A stretch of DNA of 64,000 bases from Piscicola geometra. Its lineage: Eukaryota > Annelida > Clitellata > Hirudinida > Piscicolidae. Each line of letters starts with the position of its first letter. Positions within the stretch are counted from its first letter, which is position 1. The notes below the pieces were generated by a model. It was not told the origin of the DNA, searched no databases, and saw only the letters and a program-made list of their open reading frames with translations. Below are positions 1 through 17,975 of the stretch, one piece after another. Made by a program: the position numbers and the translations under genes. Location of the stretch: positions 2,198,412 through 2,262,411 of the forward strand of contig OX030956.1 in NCBI GenBank assembly GCA_943735955.1, read 5' to 3'.

Positions 1-182
1 AAAAATAAAAACAAAAAAGCAAAATAAATAGAAGAAGCAAAGAACACATAAACAGTCACAGTTTGCCCCTCTGGCACTCAAGACAGAACTGAGAAGCAAG
101 AAGTCATTAAAACAAAAATGCTGCTGTGGTCTTGCTAGCATAATGCAGCAGCGCATATAAGCAACCAAAAGGCACAAAAGCA
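1..182. other. A-rich gene-free DNA
   Basis: A-rich at the left edge. I see no open frame with family resemblance and no RNA gene. Confidence 0.5.
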
Positions 183-326
183 GTCACACAAACACACACA
201 CATAAGCAGACAAACACACACACACACATAAGCAGACACACAAACACATACACATAAGCAGACAAACGCAAACACACACACATAGGCAGACACACAAACA
301 CACACACATAAATAGGCAGACACAAA
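183..326. repeat. Interrupted (CA)n microsatellite
   Basis: CA dinucleotides broken by CATAAGCAGACA-like spacers that recur about every 20-30 bases. The Cys/Val-rich open frames here are by-products of the repeat. Confidence 0.85.
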
Positions 327-644
327 CGCACAAGAAGGCACACGTAAGCCTATAAATTATGTAAAAATTGAAGATGAATAAAAAGGATGCAAAACTTGAA
401 GCAACATCGAAAGCAGATTCACAACAGACACACGCACACATGGGAACACACGCACACATGGGGACACACGCACATGTGAACACATATAAATAAATAAAAT
501 AATAACAATACAAATCATAATCAATAAAACAACATATAAATTAATATATATACAATATAAATATTTGTCGCAAATACATGTTGGTAAAAGCCCAAAATAC
601 AAAGTGTTGAGATGTTGACGATGCATAATTGGAGCCTCTTTTGT
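327..644. other. Gene-free stretch with a short 18-bp repeat
   Basis: AT-rich. It includes about 2.7 copies of an 18-bp unit ACACACGCACACATGGGA at 428-480. Nothing else recognised. Confidence 0.5.
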
Positions 645-838
645 TTTGTATGTTGTGTTGTATGGTGTGTTGTATGTTATGTTGTATGTTATGTTGTATG
701 TTGTGTTGTATGTTGTGTTGTATGTTGTGTTGTATGTTATGTTGTATGTAGTGTTGTATGTTGTGTTGTATGTAGTGTTGTATGTTGTGTTGTATTTTGT
801 GTTGTATGTTGTGTTGTATGTAGTGTTGTATGTTGTAT
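645..838. repeat. 12-bp minisatellite
   Basis: About 16 copies of a 12-bp unit, TGTTGTATGTTG, with G/A variants. Because 12 is a multiple of 3 the frame stays open and reads as a four-residue repeat. I do not consider it coding. Confidence 0.85.
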
Positions 839-1255
839 GATAGATGCCCCTTGTGAGCGAGTTTCAGAAGGGGGTGAGATTAAAATCTATTTATTTATGT
901 ATTTAAAAAGGTAGAAAATAAGCGAGGTAACTTGTGTGGCTGCAGAGGCGTGCTTTGTGGAAAGAATAAATAGGTTGAAACAAACGAAAAATAACTCATA
1001 TGGTGCTGATGATGATGACGATGGTGCTGATGATGATGGTGATGAGAATTTTTTATCCTTTTTGAATTATCTTTTTATTAAAAGTTTATATAATTAATAT
1101 GTTTCAATATCATGCTTTGGAGAAGAGAATAAATTTGTTTTTAAAGAAACATAACTCATATGGTGTTGATAATGGTTTTGGTGGTGTTGATGACTATGGT
1201 GTTGAAGAAGATGGTGCTAATGATAATGGCGATGATGATGGTTAATGCCCGTCGT
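839..1255. other. 3'-flanking DNA of the semaphorin
   Basis: No gene seen. It contains GATGGTGCT-like short repeats at about 997-1044 and 1160-1250, and the candidate polyadenylation signals on the minus strand. Confidence 0.5.
1074..1079 (-). terminator. Candidate polyadenylation signal of the semaphorin
   Basis: AATAAA on the minus strand, about 230 bases beyond the stop codon. A second AATAAA-like site occurs near 888-897. Neither has an obvious GU-rich element that singles it out. Confidence 0.3.
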
Positions 1256-1310
1256 TGTATGATGATGATGATGGTGATGGTGATGATGATGGTGATGGTG
1301 ATGATGATGG
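1256..1310. repeat. (GAT/GGT)n microsatellite abutting the stop codon
   Basis: GATGATGGT triplets end one base before the semaphorin stop codon at 1311, so the 3' UTR starts with this repeat. Confidence 0.8.
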
Positions 1311-6995
<5,685 letters not shown>

Positions 6996-7439
6996 GGTGT
7001 GCCCTGTAATAGTAGTATTAGAAGTATTTTTAGTTGTAATCGTACTTTCCTTTTTGTTATTCTGTAAAAATTATTTTTTTAACAAAAATAAATATTAGAG
7101 ATTCTGAACTGATAAATGAAACTTTCCATTAATTAAGCATGAAAGCTCACTGTAGTTGTGATAGGTCCAAACCCTTTGATGTAATTTAAATTGTACTTCG
7201 ATTAACTTTACATATTTTTTAATAATTCAAATTCAATTCACGCATCACCACTGATAAGAGATAGGATCAAAATAAGGAACAATTAAGAGTGCAAAAAGTG
7301 GTTAAACTAAAAGCACATGTTATAAAATGTTATATTAAAAATCATAATTGTCTGTACAAAACAAATTAAAAGCCTATTTTTTTTAGTTTTGTTCAATTTT
7401 TTTTCTATGTGAATTGGTCAACAGGAACAATTCACAAAC
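6996..7439. other. AT-rich DNA upstream of the semaphorin
   Basis: No open frame of note, RNA gene or repeat. It separates the minus-strand semaphorin from the plus-strand LINE and would hold the promoter or 5' UTR exons. I find no convincing TATA or initiator element. Confidence 0.5.
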
Positions 7440-7460
7440 TTCAAAAAGCTCCTAGAGTCT

Positions 7461-7808
7461 ATGGGACAAAGAAAGAAGAAAAAAATCATTAAGGAGGAGA
7501 GTTTAGAACTCTGGGGTGGGGAGGTTGAAACAGAAATAAATAAAAACAAAGGGGAGAATATAGAAGAGTTGATTAGAAGAGTAGCAAGAAGATTCGAAGT
7601 GGAGAAACCAAGACACCATCACATAGATTGGTGGGATGTGGAGGTGGAAGAAGCCGTGAAGAGAAGGAAAGAATGGAGTAGGGAGCATAGGCGAAGAGAA
7701 AAGCAACTTGGAAGAGGAGCAGCAAAGACGAAAGAAGCTTGGGAACAATACCTCTTTCGAAAACAGATAGCGAGTGAAATGGTTTCGAAGAAAATAACAG
7801 TGGAATAG
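7461..7808 (+). pseudogene. LINE ORF2 remnant, segment upstream of RT
   Basis: About 115 codons. HHIDWWDVEVEEAVKRRKEW is a basic, charged segment of the kind found between endonuclease and RT in LINE ORF2 proteins (WWxxEVxxAIKxRK). It ends at TAG at 7806. The adjacent frame (GIEEEWNAWEEGMKKRE) continues the likely protein, so a one-base shift lies near 7800. The ATG at 7461 is probably not a real start, as the element is truncated. Confidence 0.7.
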
Positions 7809-7815
7809 AAGAAGA

Positions 7816-8091
7816 ATGGAATGCATGGGAAGAGGGAATGAAAAAAAGAGAAATATGTTCAGAGAGTTGAATAAGTTTATGGGGAAAGGGAAAAAATTAA
7901 TGGAGGTAGAGGATCTGGTGGATGAAGAGGGTGGTGTTTGGAAAGGAAAAGAGGAGATTGGAGAGTGCATACTCAACACATGGGGAAAGTTTCTAAATAC
8001 GGAGGGAGAAGCCACGATGAACATCGAAAAAAAAGTATCCAAATGGAGGATGAAGGAAGCATCAGTAAGAATGAATTTGAACGGGCACTGA
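7816..8091 (+). pseudogene. LINE ORF2 remnant, linker before RT
   Basis: NMFRELNKFMGKGKK and WKGKEEIGECILNTWGKFL are typical of the linker just before LINE RT domains. Frame changes flank it at A-rich tracts, near 7845-7852 and at the A8 run near 8026-8033. Homology beyond that run continues in the RT frame. Confidence 0.7.
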
Positions 8092-9098
8092 AAAAACTTA
8101 AACTAGGAAAGGCAGCGGATGAAGAGGGGGTAACTGGGGAGTTGTTGAAGTCGTTGAAATGTAGAGAAAGAGAAGAGGTGAGAAATTGGTTTAATAAAAT
8201 ATTAGAAGAAGGTGAGGTACCGAAAAGTTGGAGGTATAGTCGGGTCGTCCTAATTCATAAAGGAGGGGAGAGACGGAAAATTAAGAATTATCGACCGGTA
8301 GCAATTAGCAGCATTTTATATAAGCTAATGATGATTATTTTGGGAGAACGAGTGGAGAGATGGGCAGAAAGTAATTGTATAATTAATGAAACACAGGGAG
8401 GGTTTAGAAGAGGGAGGCGTGGGGATGATAACCTCTATATGCTAGGGCGGGTTGTTGAAATTGCAAAGGCAAGAGGTGAAAGACTATTGGTAGCGGGCTT
8501 AGACTTAGAAAAGGCATATGATAGGGTGAACAGAGGTAAATTGTTTGAAGTGTTAGAGAAGATGGGAATGGGTGGAAGAATTTTAAGGGTGTTGAGGGAG
8601 GTGTATGAAAATAAAAAAGTGAGATTTATGTTGGGGGACTTGGAGACAGAATGGGTTACGTGCACAAGTGGAGTTAGACAGGGTTGTCCTTTATCTCCAA
8701 TCCTCTTCAATCTATACAGTAGGGATGTGGCAGTGGTTCTGGATAACCATCGAGCCGGGGTAGTGATGAAAGTACACAATCAAATGGGTAAGGAAGATAG
8801 TAAGAAAGAGTGGAGGTTTGGAGGAATGCTTTATGCTGACGACATCCTAGTGACGGCGGGAAATGAAGATAATATGAAAACAGTGTTAGAGGATGTACTG
8901 AAGGTGTTAGAGGAATATGGAATGAAACTGAATGAAGAGAAATCTAAAGTTGTGGAACTGGTTGGTAAAACAGGTATGGAAGGATGTCAAGAATGGGTAA
9001 TTAGAGGAAGGACCGTAAGAAAATGTGATGAGGTAAGGTATTTAGGATTAAAGCTTAAAGGGGGAAAAAAGGGTGGATTTATCAATTTGGCGAAATGA
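8034..9098 (+). pseudogene. LINE reverse transcriptase domain
   Basis: A near-complete RT domain of about 350 codons. Visible motifs in order: ALKKLKLGKAADEEG, YRPVAISS (8289-8312), LDLEKAYDRV (about 8499-8528), GVRQGCPLSPILFNLY (8670-8717) and the catalytic YADD (8832-8843, Tyr-Ala-Asp-Asp). It copies element RNA into DNA at the target site in intact LINEs. The domain itself is uninterrupted, but frame breaks at both ends disable the full protein. At about 9093 the frame shifts by one base in GAAATGATG. It shares no RT features with LTR elements or retroviruses (no protease, integrase or RNase H). Confidence 0.93.
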
Positions 9099-10066
9099 TG
9101 AGAAACGTTGGAAGCCTAACCGGCATGGTAAAATATGGAGCAAACAAATCGGGCGGTCGTTTTATCATGGGCAGGGAGGCATGGAAAAGCTTGGTAGTAG
9201 GAAAGATAATGTATGGAGTTGCAGCAGTTGGTTGGTCAGCTAAGGAGAGAAAGAAGTTAGAGGTTTTGCAGACTAAGTTTGAGAGATGGATATGGGGGGT
9301 AGAGACTAGCGTAAGAAATGTCGTAGTACATGGTGAAACAGCCTGGAGTACATTCTGGGAAAGAGAGGCTAAGGTCATGACAGACTTTATGATTAGGACA
9401 TTAGAGGGGAAAGATATAGTAGGAAGAGTAGGTAAAGCATGTGTAGAGGAGATAGGTAAGAAATCTAAATGGTGGAGAGGTGTAGTCAACTTAGGAAAAA
9501 AATTGGATGGGGAGGTTATGAGCAGAATGGTACGTGGATGAAAAGGCGCACGAGCAAGAGTGTTTATGATGGGCGTTTCAGAAAGAGAGGTCGGAGGGAT
9601 GGGGGAAAGGGAGCTGGTGAAGAGGATCCAACAAAAGGGAAGAGAGGAATGGGGAAATAGGATACAGGAAAGTGAAAGATTGAGAAGATACCGTGAGGAG
9701 AAGTCAGAAAGCAGGAAGTTGGAAAAATATGTAGATGGTTCAGATGGAGCGAAAGTTAGGATGATGTGTAGGGGGGATAGCTTGACGGTAAGGAATAATG
9801 AAATTGTGCGCTGGAGATATGAGAAGGAGGATAGGAAGTGTGTTTGTGGGAAGGAAGAGAATGAGAGGCACGTTTTGCTGGAGTGTGGGTTGTATGAAGA
9901 GTGGAGAGAAGAATGGCTGACGGTTTGGAGAAAGGAGCGTGGAAAACAGGACCCGATGGAAGGGGTCCTTGGTTACCAGGAAGAGGATCGGAGGATGGAA
10001 GAAGTGGTGCTGAGAAGTGTGGGAGCAATCTGGAGACAGAGGGAGAGGAGAGAAAGGGGGAGATGA
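9095..10066 (+). pseudogene. LINE ORF2 C-terminal region with zinc knuckle
   Basis: About 320 codons in one frame, split by a TGA at 9539-9541. It holds a post-RT region (GREAWKSLVVGKIMYG, KFERWIWG) and then a Cys/His motif C-x-C-x7-H-x4-C at about 9837-9885 (CVCG...HVLLEC), the common C-terminal knuckle of several LINE clades thought to bind nucleic acid. The stop at TGA 9541 is in the middle of an otherwise continuous frame, so it is one mutation rather than two genes. The protein frame ends with TGA at 10064. Confidence 0.85.
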
Positions 10067-10126
10067 AGAAAAAGATTTGAAGTGTCGAGACAAAGGCACT
10101 ATAAATACTACTACTACTACTACTAC
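10067..10126 (+). other. LINE 3' UTR and (TAC)n tail
   Basis: About 40 bases of unique sequence, then ATAAATAC and seven TAC triplets. Short-repeat tails are usual at the 3' ends of several LINE clades. The satellite begins at once after it. Confidence 0.7.
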
Positions 10127-12960
10127 CATCTTCATCGTCTTCATCGTCTTCACCGTCTTCACCGTCTTCATCGTCTTCATCGTTTTCATCGTCTTCACCG
10201 TCTTCACCGTCTTCACCGTCTTCACCGTCTTCATCGTCTTCATCGTCTTCACCGTCTTCATCGTCTTCACCGTCTTCACCGTCTTCACCGTCTTCATCGT
10301 CTTCATCGTCTTCACCGTCTTCACCGTCTTCATCGTCTTCACCGTCTTCATCGTCTTCATCGTCCTCACCGTCTTCATCGTCTTCACCGTCTTCATCGTC
10401 TTCATCGTTCGTCTTCATCGTCTTCACCGTCTTCACCGTCTTCACCGTCTTCATCGTCTTCACCGTCTTCATCGTCTTCACCGTCTTCACCGTCTTCACC
10501 GTCTTCACCGTCTTCACCGTCTTCATCGTCTTCATCGTCTTCATCGTCTTCATTGTCTTCACCGTCTTCACCGTCTTCATCGTCTTCATCGTCTTCATCG
10601 TCTTCATCGTCTTCATCGTCTTCACCGTCTTCATCGTCTTCACCGTCTTCACCGTCTTCACCGTCTTCACCGTCTTCACCGTCTTCATCGTCTTCACCGT
10701 CTTCACCGTCTTCACCGTCTTCATCGTCTTCATCGTGTTCACCGTCTTCACCGTCTTCACCGTCTTCATCGTCTTCACCGTCTTCATCGTCTTCATCGTC
10801 TTCACCGTCTTCATCGTCTTCACCGTCTTCACCGTCTTCACCGTCTTCACCGTCTTCACCGTCTTCATCGTCTTCACCGTCTTCATCGTCTTCACCGTCT
10901 TCACCGTCTTCATCGTTCGTCTTCATCGTCTTCATCGTCTTCATCGTCTTCATCGTCTTCACCGTCTTCACCGTCTTCACCGTCTTCATCGTCTTCATCG
11001 TCTTCACCGTCTTCATCGTCTTCACCGTCTTCACCGTCTTCACCGTCTTCACTGTCTTCATCGTCTTCACCGTCTTCATCGTCTTCATCGTCTTCACCGT
11101 CTTCATCGTCTTCACCGTCTTCATCGTTTTCATCGTTCGTCTTCATCGTCTTCATCGTCTTCACCGTCTTCATCGTCTTCACCGTCTTCACCGTCTTCAT
11201 CGTCTTCACCGTCTTCACCATCTTCATCGTCTTCATCGTCTTCACCGTCTTCACCGTCTTCATCGTCTTCATCGTCTTCACCGTCTTCACCGTCTTCACC
11301 GTCTTCACCGTCTTCACCGTCTTCACCGTCTTCATCGTCTTCATCGTCTTCACCGTCTTCATCGTCTTCACCGTCTTCACCGTCTTCACCGTCTTCATCG
11401 TCTTCATCGTCTTCATCGTCTTCACCGTCTTCACCGTCTTCACCGTCTTCACCGTCTTCATCGTCTTCATTGTCTTCACCGTCTTCACCGTCTTCATCGT
11501 CTTCACCGTCTTCATCGTCTTCATCGTCTTCACCGTCTTCATCGTCTTCACCGTCTTCATCGTCTTCACCGTCTTCACCGTCTTCACCGTCTTCACCGTC
11601 TTCACCGTTTTCATCGTCTTCACCGTCTTCACCGTCTTCACCGTCTTCATCGTCTTCATCGTCTTCACCGTCTTCACCGTCTTCACCGTCTTCATCGTCT
11701 TCACCGTCTTCATCGTCTTCACCGTCTTCACCGTCTTCATCGTTCGTCTTCATCGTCTTCATCGTCTTCATCGTCTTCATCGTCTTCACCGTCTTCACCG
11801 TCTTCACCGTCTTCACCGTCTTCATCGTCTTCATCGTCTTCACCGTCTTCATCGTCTTCACCGTCTTCATCGTCTTCACCGTCTTCATCGTCTTTATCTT
11901 CTTCATCGTCTACACCGTCTTCACCGTCTTCACCGTCTTCACCGTCTTCATCGTCTTCACCGTCTTCACCGTCTTCATCGTCTTCACCGTCTTCACCGTC
12001 TTCATCGTCTTCACCGTCTTCATCGTCTTCACCGTCTTCATCGTCTTCACCGTCTTCACCGTCTTCATCGTTCGTCTTCATCGTCTTCATCGTCTTCATC
12101 GTCTTCATCGTCTTCACCGTCTCCACCGTCTTCACCGTCTTCACCGTCTTCATCGTCTTCATCGTCTTCACCGTCTTCATCGTCTTCACCGTCTTCACCG
12201 TCTTCACCGTCTTCACTGTCTTCATCGTCTTCACCGTCTTCATCGTCTTCATCGTCTTCACCGTCTTCACCGTCTTCATCGTCTTCACCGTCTTCATCGT
12301 TTTCATCGTTCGTCTTCATCGTCTTCATCGTCTTCATCGTCTTCACCGTCTTCATCGTCTTCACCGTCTTCACCGTCTTCACCGTCTTCACCGTCTTCAC
12401 CATCTTCATCGTCTTCATCGTCTTCACCGTCTTCACCGTCTTCATCGTCTTCATCGTCTTCACCGTCTTCACCGTCTTCACCGTCTTCACCGTCTTCACC
12501 GTCTTCACCGTCTTCATCGTCTTCACCGTCTTCATCGTCTTCACCGTCTTCACCGTCTTCACCGTCTTCACCGTCTTCACCGTCTTCATCGTCTTCATCG
12601 TCTTCATTGTCTTCACCGTCTTCAACGTCTTCACCGCCTTCATCGTCTTCACCGTCTTCATCGTCTTCATCGTCTTCATCGTCTTCACCGTCTTCATCGT
12701 CTTCACCGTCTTCATCGTCTTCACCGTCTTCACCGTCTTCACCGTCTTCATCGTCTTCATTGTCTTCACCGTCTTCACCGTCTTCATCGTCTTCACCGTC
12801 TTCATCGTCTTCATCGTCTTCACCGTCTTCATCGTCTTCACCGTCTTCATCGTCTTCACCGTCTTCACCGTCTTCACCGTCTTCACCGTCTTCATCGTCT
12901 TCACCGTCTTCACCGTCTTCACCGTCTTCACCGTCTTCACCGTCTTCACCGTCTTCACCG

Positions 12961-13229
12961 TCTTCACCGTCTTCATCGTCTTCACCGTCTTCATCGTCTT
13001 CACCGTCTTCATCGTCTTCACCGTTTTCATCGTCTTCACCGTCTTCATCGTCTTCACCGTCTTCATCGTCTTCACCGTCTTCATCGTCTTCACCGTCTTC
13101 ATCGTCTTCACCGTCTTCATCGTCTTCACCGTCTTCATCGTCTTCACCGTCTTCATCGTCTTCACCGTCTTCATCGTCTTCACCGTCTTCATCGTCTTCA
13201 CCGTCTTCATCGTCTTCACCGTCTTCATC
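12961..13229. repeat. 18-bp dimer subarray (alternating C/T units)
   Basis: About 15 perfect alternations of TCTTCACCG and TCTTCATCG, with one GTTTTC variant near 13024. Similar dimer blocks lie at about 13690-13866, 15950-16180 and 17720-17975. Confidence 0.85.
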
Positions 13230-13689
13230 GTCTTCATCGTCTTCATTGTCTTCACCGTCTTCACCGTCTTCATCGTCTTCACCGTCTTCATCGTCTTCAT
13301 CGTCTTCACCGTCTTCATCGTCTTCACCGTCTTCATCGTCTTCACCGTCTTCACCGTCTTCACCGTCTTCACCGTCTTCACCGTCTTCACCGTCTTCATC
13401 GTCTTCACCGTCTTCACCGTCTTCACCGTCTTCACCGTCTTCACCGTCTTCATCGTCTTCACCGTCTTCACCGTCTTCACCGTCTTCATCGTCTTCATCG
13501 TGTTCACCGTCTTCACCGTCTTCATCGTCTTCACCGTCTTCATCGTCTTGATCGTCTTCATCGTCTACACCGTCTTCACCGTCTTCACCGTCTTCATCGT
13601 TCGTCTTCATCGTCTTCATCGTCTTCATCGTCTTCATCGTCTTCACCGTCTTCACCGTCTTCATCGTCTTCACCGTCTTCATCGTATTC

Positions 13690-13866
13690 ACCGTCTTCAT
13701 CGTCTTCACCGTCTTCATCGTCTTCACCGTCTTCATCGTCTTCACCGTCTTCATCGTCTTCACCGTCTTCATCGTCTTCACCGTCTTCATCGTCTTCACC
13801 GTCTTCATCGTCTTCACCGTCTTCATCGTCTTCACCGTCTTCATCGTCTTCACCGTCTTCATCGTC
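13690..13866. repeat. 18-bp dimer subarray
   Basis: Strict CACCG/CATCG alternation of the same kind as at 12961-13229. Confidence 0.75.
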
Positions 13867-16800
13867 TTCATCGTCTTCATTGTCTTCACCGTCTTCACCG
13901 TCTTCATCGTCTTCACCGTCTTCATCGTCTTCATCGTCTTCACCGTCTTCATCGTCTTCATCGTCTTCACCGTCTTCACCGTCTTCACCGTCTTCACCGT
14001 CTTCACCGTCTTCACCGTCTTCACCGTCTTCATCGTCTTCACCGTCTTCACCGTCTTCACCGTCTTCACCGTCTTCACCGTCTTCACCGTCTTCATCGTC
14101 TTCACCGTCTTCACCGTCTTCACCGTCTTCATCGTCTTCATCGTGTTCACCGTCTTCACCGTCTTCATCGTCTTCACCGTCTTCATCGTCTTCATCGTCT
14201 TCATCGTCTACACCGTCTTCACCGTCTTCACCGTCTTCACCGTCTTCATCGTCTTCACCGTCTTCATCGTCTTCATCGTCTTCACCGTCTTCATCGTCTT
14301 CACCGTCTTCACCGTCTTCACCGTCTTCATCGTCTTCACCGTCTTCATCGTCTTCACCGTCTTCACCGTCTTCATCGTTCGTCTTCATCGTCTTCATCGT
14401 CTTCATCGTCTTCATCGTCTTCACCGTCTTCACCGTCTTCATCGTCTTCACCGTCTTCATCGTCTTCACCGTCTTCATCGTCTTCACCGTCTTCATCGTC
14501 TTCACCGTCTTCATCGTCTTCACCGTCTTCATCGTCTTCACCGTCTTCATCGTCTTCACCGTCTTCATCGTCTTCATCGTCTTCACCGTCTTCATCGTCT
14601 TCACCGTCTTCACCGTCTTCATCGTCTTCACCGTCTTCACCGTCTTCACTGTCTTCAACGTCTTCACCGTCTTCATCGTCTTCATCGTCTTCACCGTCTT
14701 CATCGTCTTCACCGTCTTCACCGTCTTCACCGTCTTCATCGTCTTCATCGTCTTCACCGTCTTCATCGTCTTCACCGTCTTCACCGTCTTCACTGTCTTC
14801 AACGTCTTCACCGTCTTCATCGTCTTCATCGTCTTCACCGTCTTCATCGTCTTCACCGTCTTCACCGTCTTCACCGTCTTCATCGTCTTCATCGTCTTCA
14901 CCGTCTTCATCGTCTTCACCGTCTTCACCGTCTTCACCGTCTTCACTGTCTTCAACGTCTTCACCGTCTTCATCGTCTTCATCGTCTTCACCGTCTTCAT
15001 CGTCTTCACCGTCTTCATCGTTTTCATCGTTCGTCTTCATCGTCTTCATCGTCTTCACCGTCTTCATCGTCTTCACCGTCTTCACCGTCTTCACCGTCTT
15101 CATCGTCTTCACCGTCTTCACCATCTTCATCGTCTTCATCGTCTTCACCGTCTTCACCGTCTTCATCGTCTTCATCGTCTTCACCGTCTTCACCGTCTTC
15201 ACCGTCTTCACCGTCTTCACCGTCTTCGCCGTATTCACCGTCTTCACCGTCTTCATCGTCTTCATCGTCTTCATCGTCTTCACCGTCTTCACCGTCTTCA
15301 CCGTCTTCACCGTCTTCACCGTCTTCATCGTCTTCATTGTCTTCACCGTCTTCACCGTCTTCATCTTTTTCACCGTCTTCATCGTCTTCATCGTCTTCAC
15401 CGTCTTCATCGTCTTCACCGTCTTCACCGTCTTCACCGTCTTCACCGTCTTCACCGTCTTCACCGTCTTCATCGTCTTCACCGTCTTCACCGTCTTCACC
15501 GTCTTCATCGTCTTCATCGTCTTCACCGTCTTCACCGTCTTCATCGTTCGTCTTCATCGTCTTCATCGTCTTCACCGTCTTCACCGTCTTCATCGTTCGT
15601 CTTCATCGTCTTCATCGTCTTCATCGTCTTCACCGTCTTCATCGTCTTCACCGTCTTCATCGTTTTCACCGTCTTCACCGTCTTCACCGTCTTCACTGTC
15701 TTCATCGTCTTTACCGTCTTCATCGTCTTCATCGTCTTCACCGTCTTCATCGTCTTCACCGTCTTCATCGTTTTCATCGTTCGTCTTCATCGTCTTCACC
15801 GTCTTCATCGTCTTCACCGTCTTCACCGTCTTCATCGTCTTCACCGTCTTCACCATCTTCATCGTTTTCATCGTCTTCACCGTCTTCACCGTCTTCATCG
15901 TCTTCATCGTCTTCACCGTCTTCACCGTCTTCATCGTCTTCATCGTCTTCACCGTCTTCATCGTCTTCACCGTCTTCATCGTCTTCACCGTTTTCATCGT
16001 CTTCACCGTCTTCATCGTCTTCACCGTCTTCATCGTCTTCACCGTCTTCATCGTCTTCACCGTCTTCATCGTCTTCACCGTCTTCATCGTCTTCACCGTC
16101 TTCATCGTCTTCACCGTCTTCATCGTCTTCACCGTCTTCATCGTCTTCACCGTCTTCATCGTCTTCACCGTCTTCATCGTCTTCATCGTCTTCATCGTCT
16201 TCATTGTCTTCACCGTCTTCACCGTCTTCATCGTCTTCACCGTCTTCATCGTCTTCATCGTCTTCACCGTCTTCATCGTCTTCACTGTCTTCATCGTCTT
16301 CACCGTCTTCACCGTCTTCACCGTCTTCACCGTCTTCACCGTCTTCATCGTCTTCACCGTCTTCACCGTCTTCACCGTCTTCACCGTCTTCACCGTCTTC
16401 ACCGTCTTCATCGTCTTCACCGTCTTCACCGTCTTCACCGTCTTCATCGTCTTCATCGTGTTCACCGTCTTCACCGTCTTCATCGTCTTCACCGTCTTCA
16501 TCGTCTTCATCGTCTTCATCGTCTACACCGTCTTCACCGTCTTCACCGTCTTCACCGTCTTCACCGTCTTCATCGTCTTCACCGTCTTCATCGTCTTCAT
16601 CGTCTTCACCGTCTTCATCGTCTTCACCGTCTTCACCGTCTTCACCGTCTTCACCGTCTTCATCGTCTTCACCGTCTTCATCGTCTTCACCGTCTTCACC
16701 GTCTTCATCGTCTTCACCGTCTTCATCGTCTTCACCGTCTTCACCGTCTTCATCGTTCGTCTTCATCGTCTTCATCGTCTTCATCGTCTTCACCGTCTTC

Positions 16801-17719
16801 ACCGTCTTCACCGTCTTCATCGTCTTCATCGTCTTCACCGTCTTCATCGTCTTCACCGTCTTCACCGTCTTCACCGTCTTCACTGTCTTCATCGTCTTCA
16901 CCGTCTTCATCGTCTTCATCGTCTTCACCGTCTTCATCGTCTTCACCGTCTTCATCGTTTTCATCGTTCGTCTTCATCGTCTTCATCGTCTTCACCGTCT
17001 TCATCGTCTTCACCGTCTTCACCGTCTTCATCGTCTTCACCGTCTTCACCATCTTCATCGTCTTCATCGTCTTCACCGTCTTCACCGTCTTCATCGTCTT
17101 CATCGTCTTCACCGTCTTCACCGTCTTCACCGTCTTCATCGTCTTCATCGTGTTCACCGTCTTCACCGTCTTCACCGTCTTCACCGTCTTCACCGTCTTC
17201 ATCGTCTTCACCGTCTTCACCGTCTTCACCGTCTTCATCGTCTTCATCGTCTTCACCGTCTTCACCGTCTTCATCGTTCGTCTTCATCGTCTTCATCGTC
17301 TTCACCGTCTTCACCGTCTTCATCGTTCGTCTTCATCGTCTTCATCGTCTTCATCGTCTTCACCGTCTTCATCGTCTTCACCGTCTTCATCGTTTTCACC
17401 GTCTTCACCGTCTTCACCGTCTTCACCGTCTTCACTGTCTTCATCGTCTTTACCGTCTTCATCGTCTTCATCGTCTTCACCGTCTTCATCGTCTTCACCG
17501 TCTTCATCGTTTTCATCGTTCGTCTTCATCGTCTTCACCGTCTTCATCGTCTTCACCGTCTTCACCGTCTTCATCGTCTTCACCGTCTTCACCATCTTCA
17601 TCGTTTTCATCGTCTTCACCGTCTTCACCGTCTTCATCGTCTTCATCGTCTTCACCGTCTTCACCGTCTTCACCGTCTTCACCGTCTTCATCGTCTTCAT
17701 CGTCTTCACCGTCTTCATC

Positions 17720-17975
17720 GTCTTCACCGTCTTCATCGTCTTCACCGTCTTCATCGTCTTCACCGTTTTCATCGTCTTCACCGTCTTCATCGTCTTCACC
17801 GTCTTCATCGTCTTCACCGTCTTCATCGTCTTCACCGTCTTCATCGTCTTCACCGTCTTCATCGTCTTCACCGTCTTCATCGTCTTCACCGTCTTCATCG
17901 TCTTCACCGTCTTCATCGTCTTCACCGTCTTCATCGTCTTCACCGTCTTCATCGTCTTCACCGTCTTCATCGTCT
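17720..17975. repeat. 18-bp dimer subarray
   Basis: Strict CACCG/CATCG alternation with one GTTTTC variant near 17766, the same arrangement as in the 12.96-kb and 15.95-kb blocks. Confidence 0.75.

Larger units (their letters stand above)
7440..10126 (+). mobile_element. 5'-truncated, decayed non-LTR retrotransposon (LINE)
   Basis: It carries a region upstream of RT, a full-looking reverse transcriptase domain and a C-terminal zinc-knuckle-like motif, but no endonuclease, so the 5' end is missing. At least four reading-frame breaks and one in-frame stop make it inactive. It ends in about 40 bases of 3' UTR and a (TAC)n tail at 10106-10126, which touches the 9-bp satellite. The 5' boundary is approximate and I see no target-site duplication. 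Clade is unresolved from sequence alone; the C-terminal layout is like Jockey/I or CR1/L2-type elements. Confidence 0.88.

Noticed and set aside
612..914. 100-codon Cys/Val-rich plus-strand frame
   Set aside because: It is the 12-bp minisatellite read as codons.
9560..10066. Separate gene starting at 9560
   Set aside because: Same frame and continuous LINE homology on both sides of one TGA. It is the C-terminus of the LINE protein.
7440..10126. Retrovirus or LTR element
   Set aside because: RT motif order and the C-terminal knuckle are of non-LTR type; no LTRs, protease, integrase or envelope are seen.
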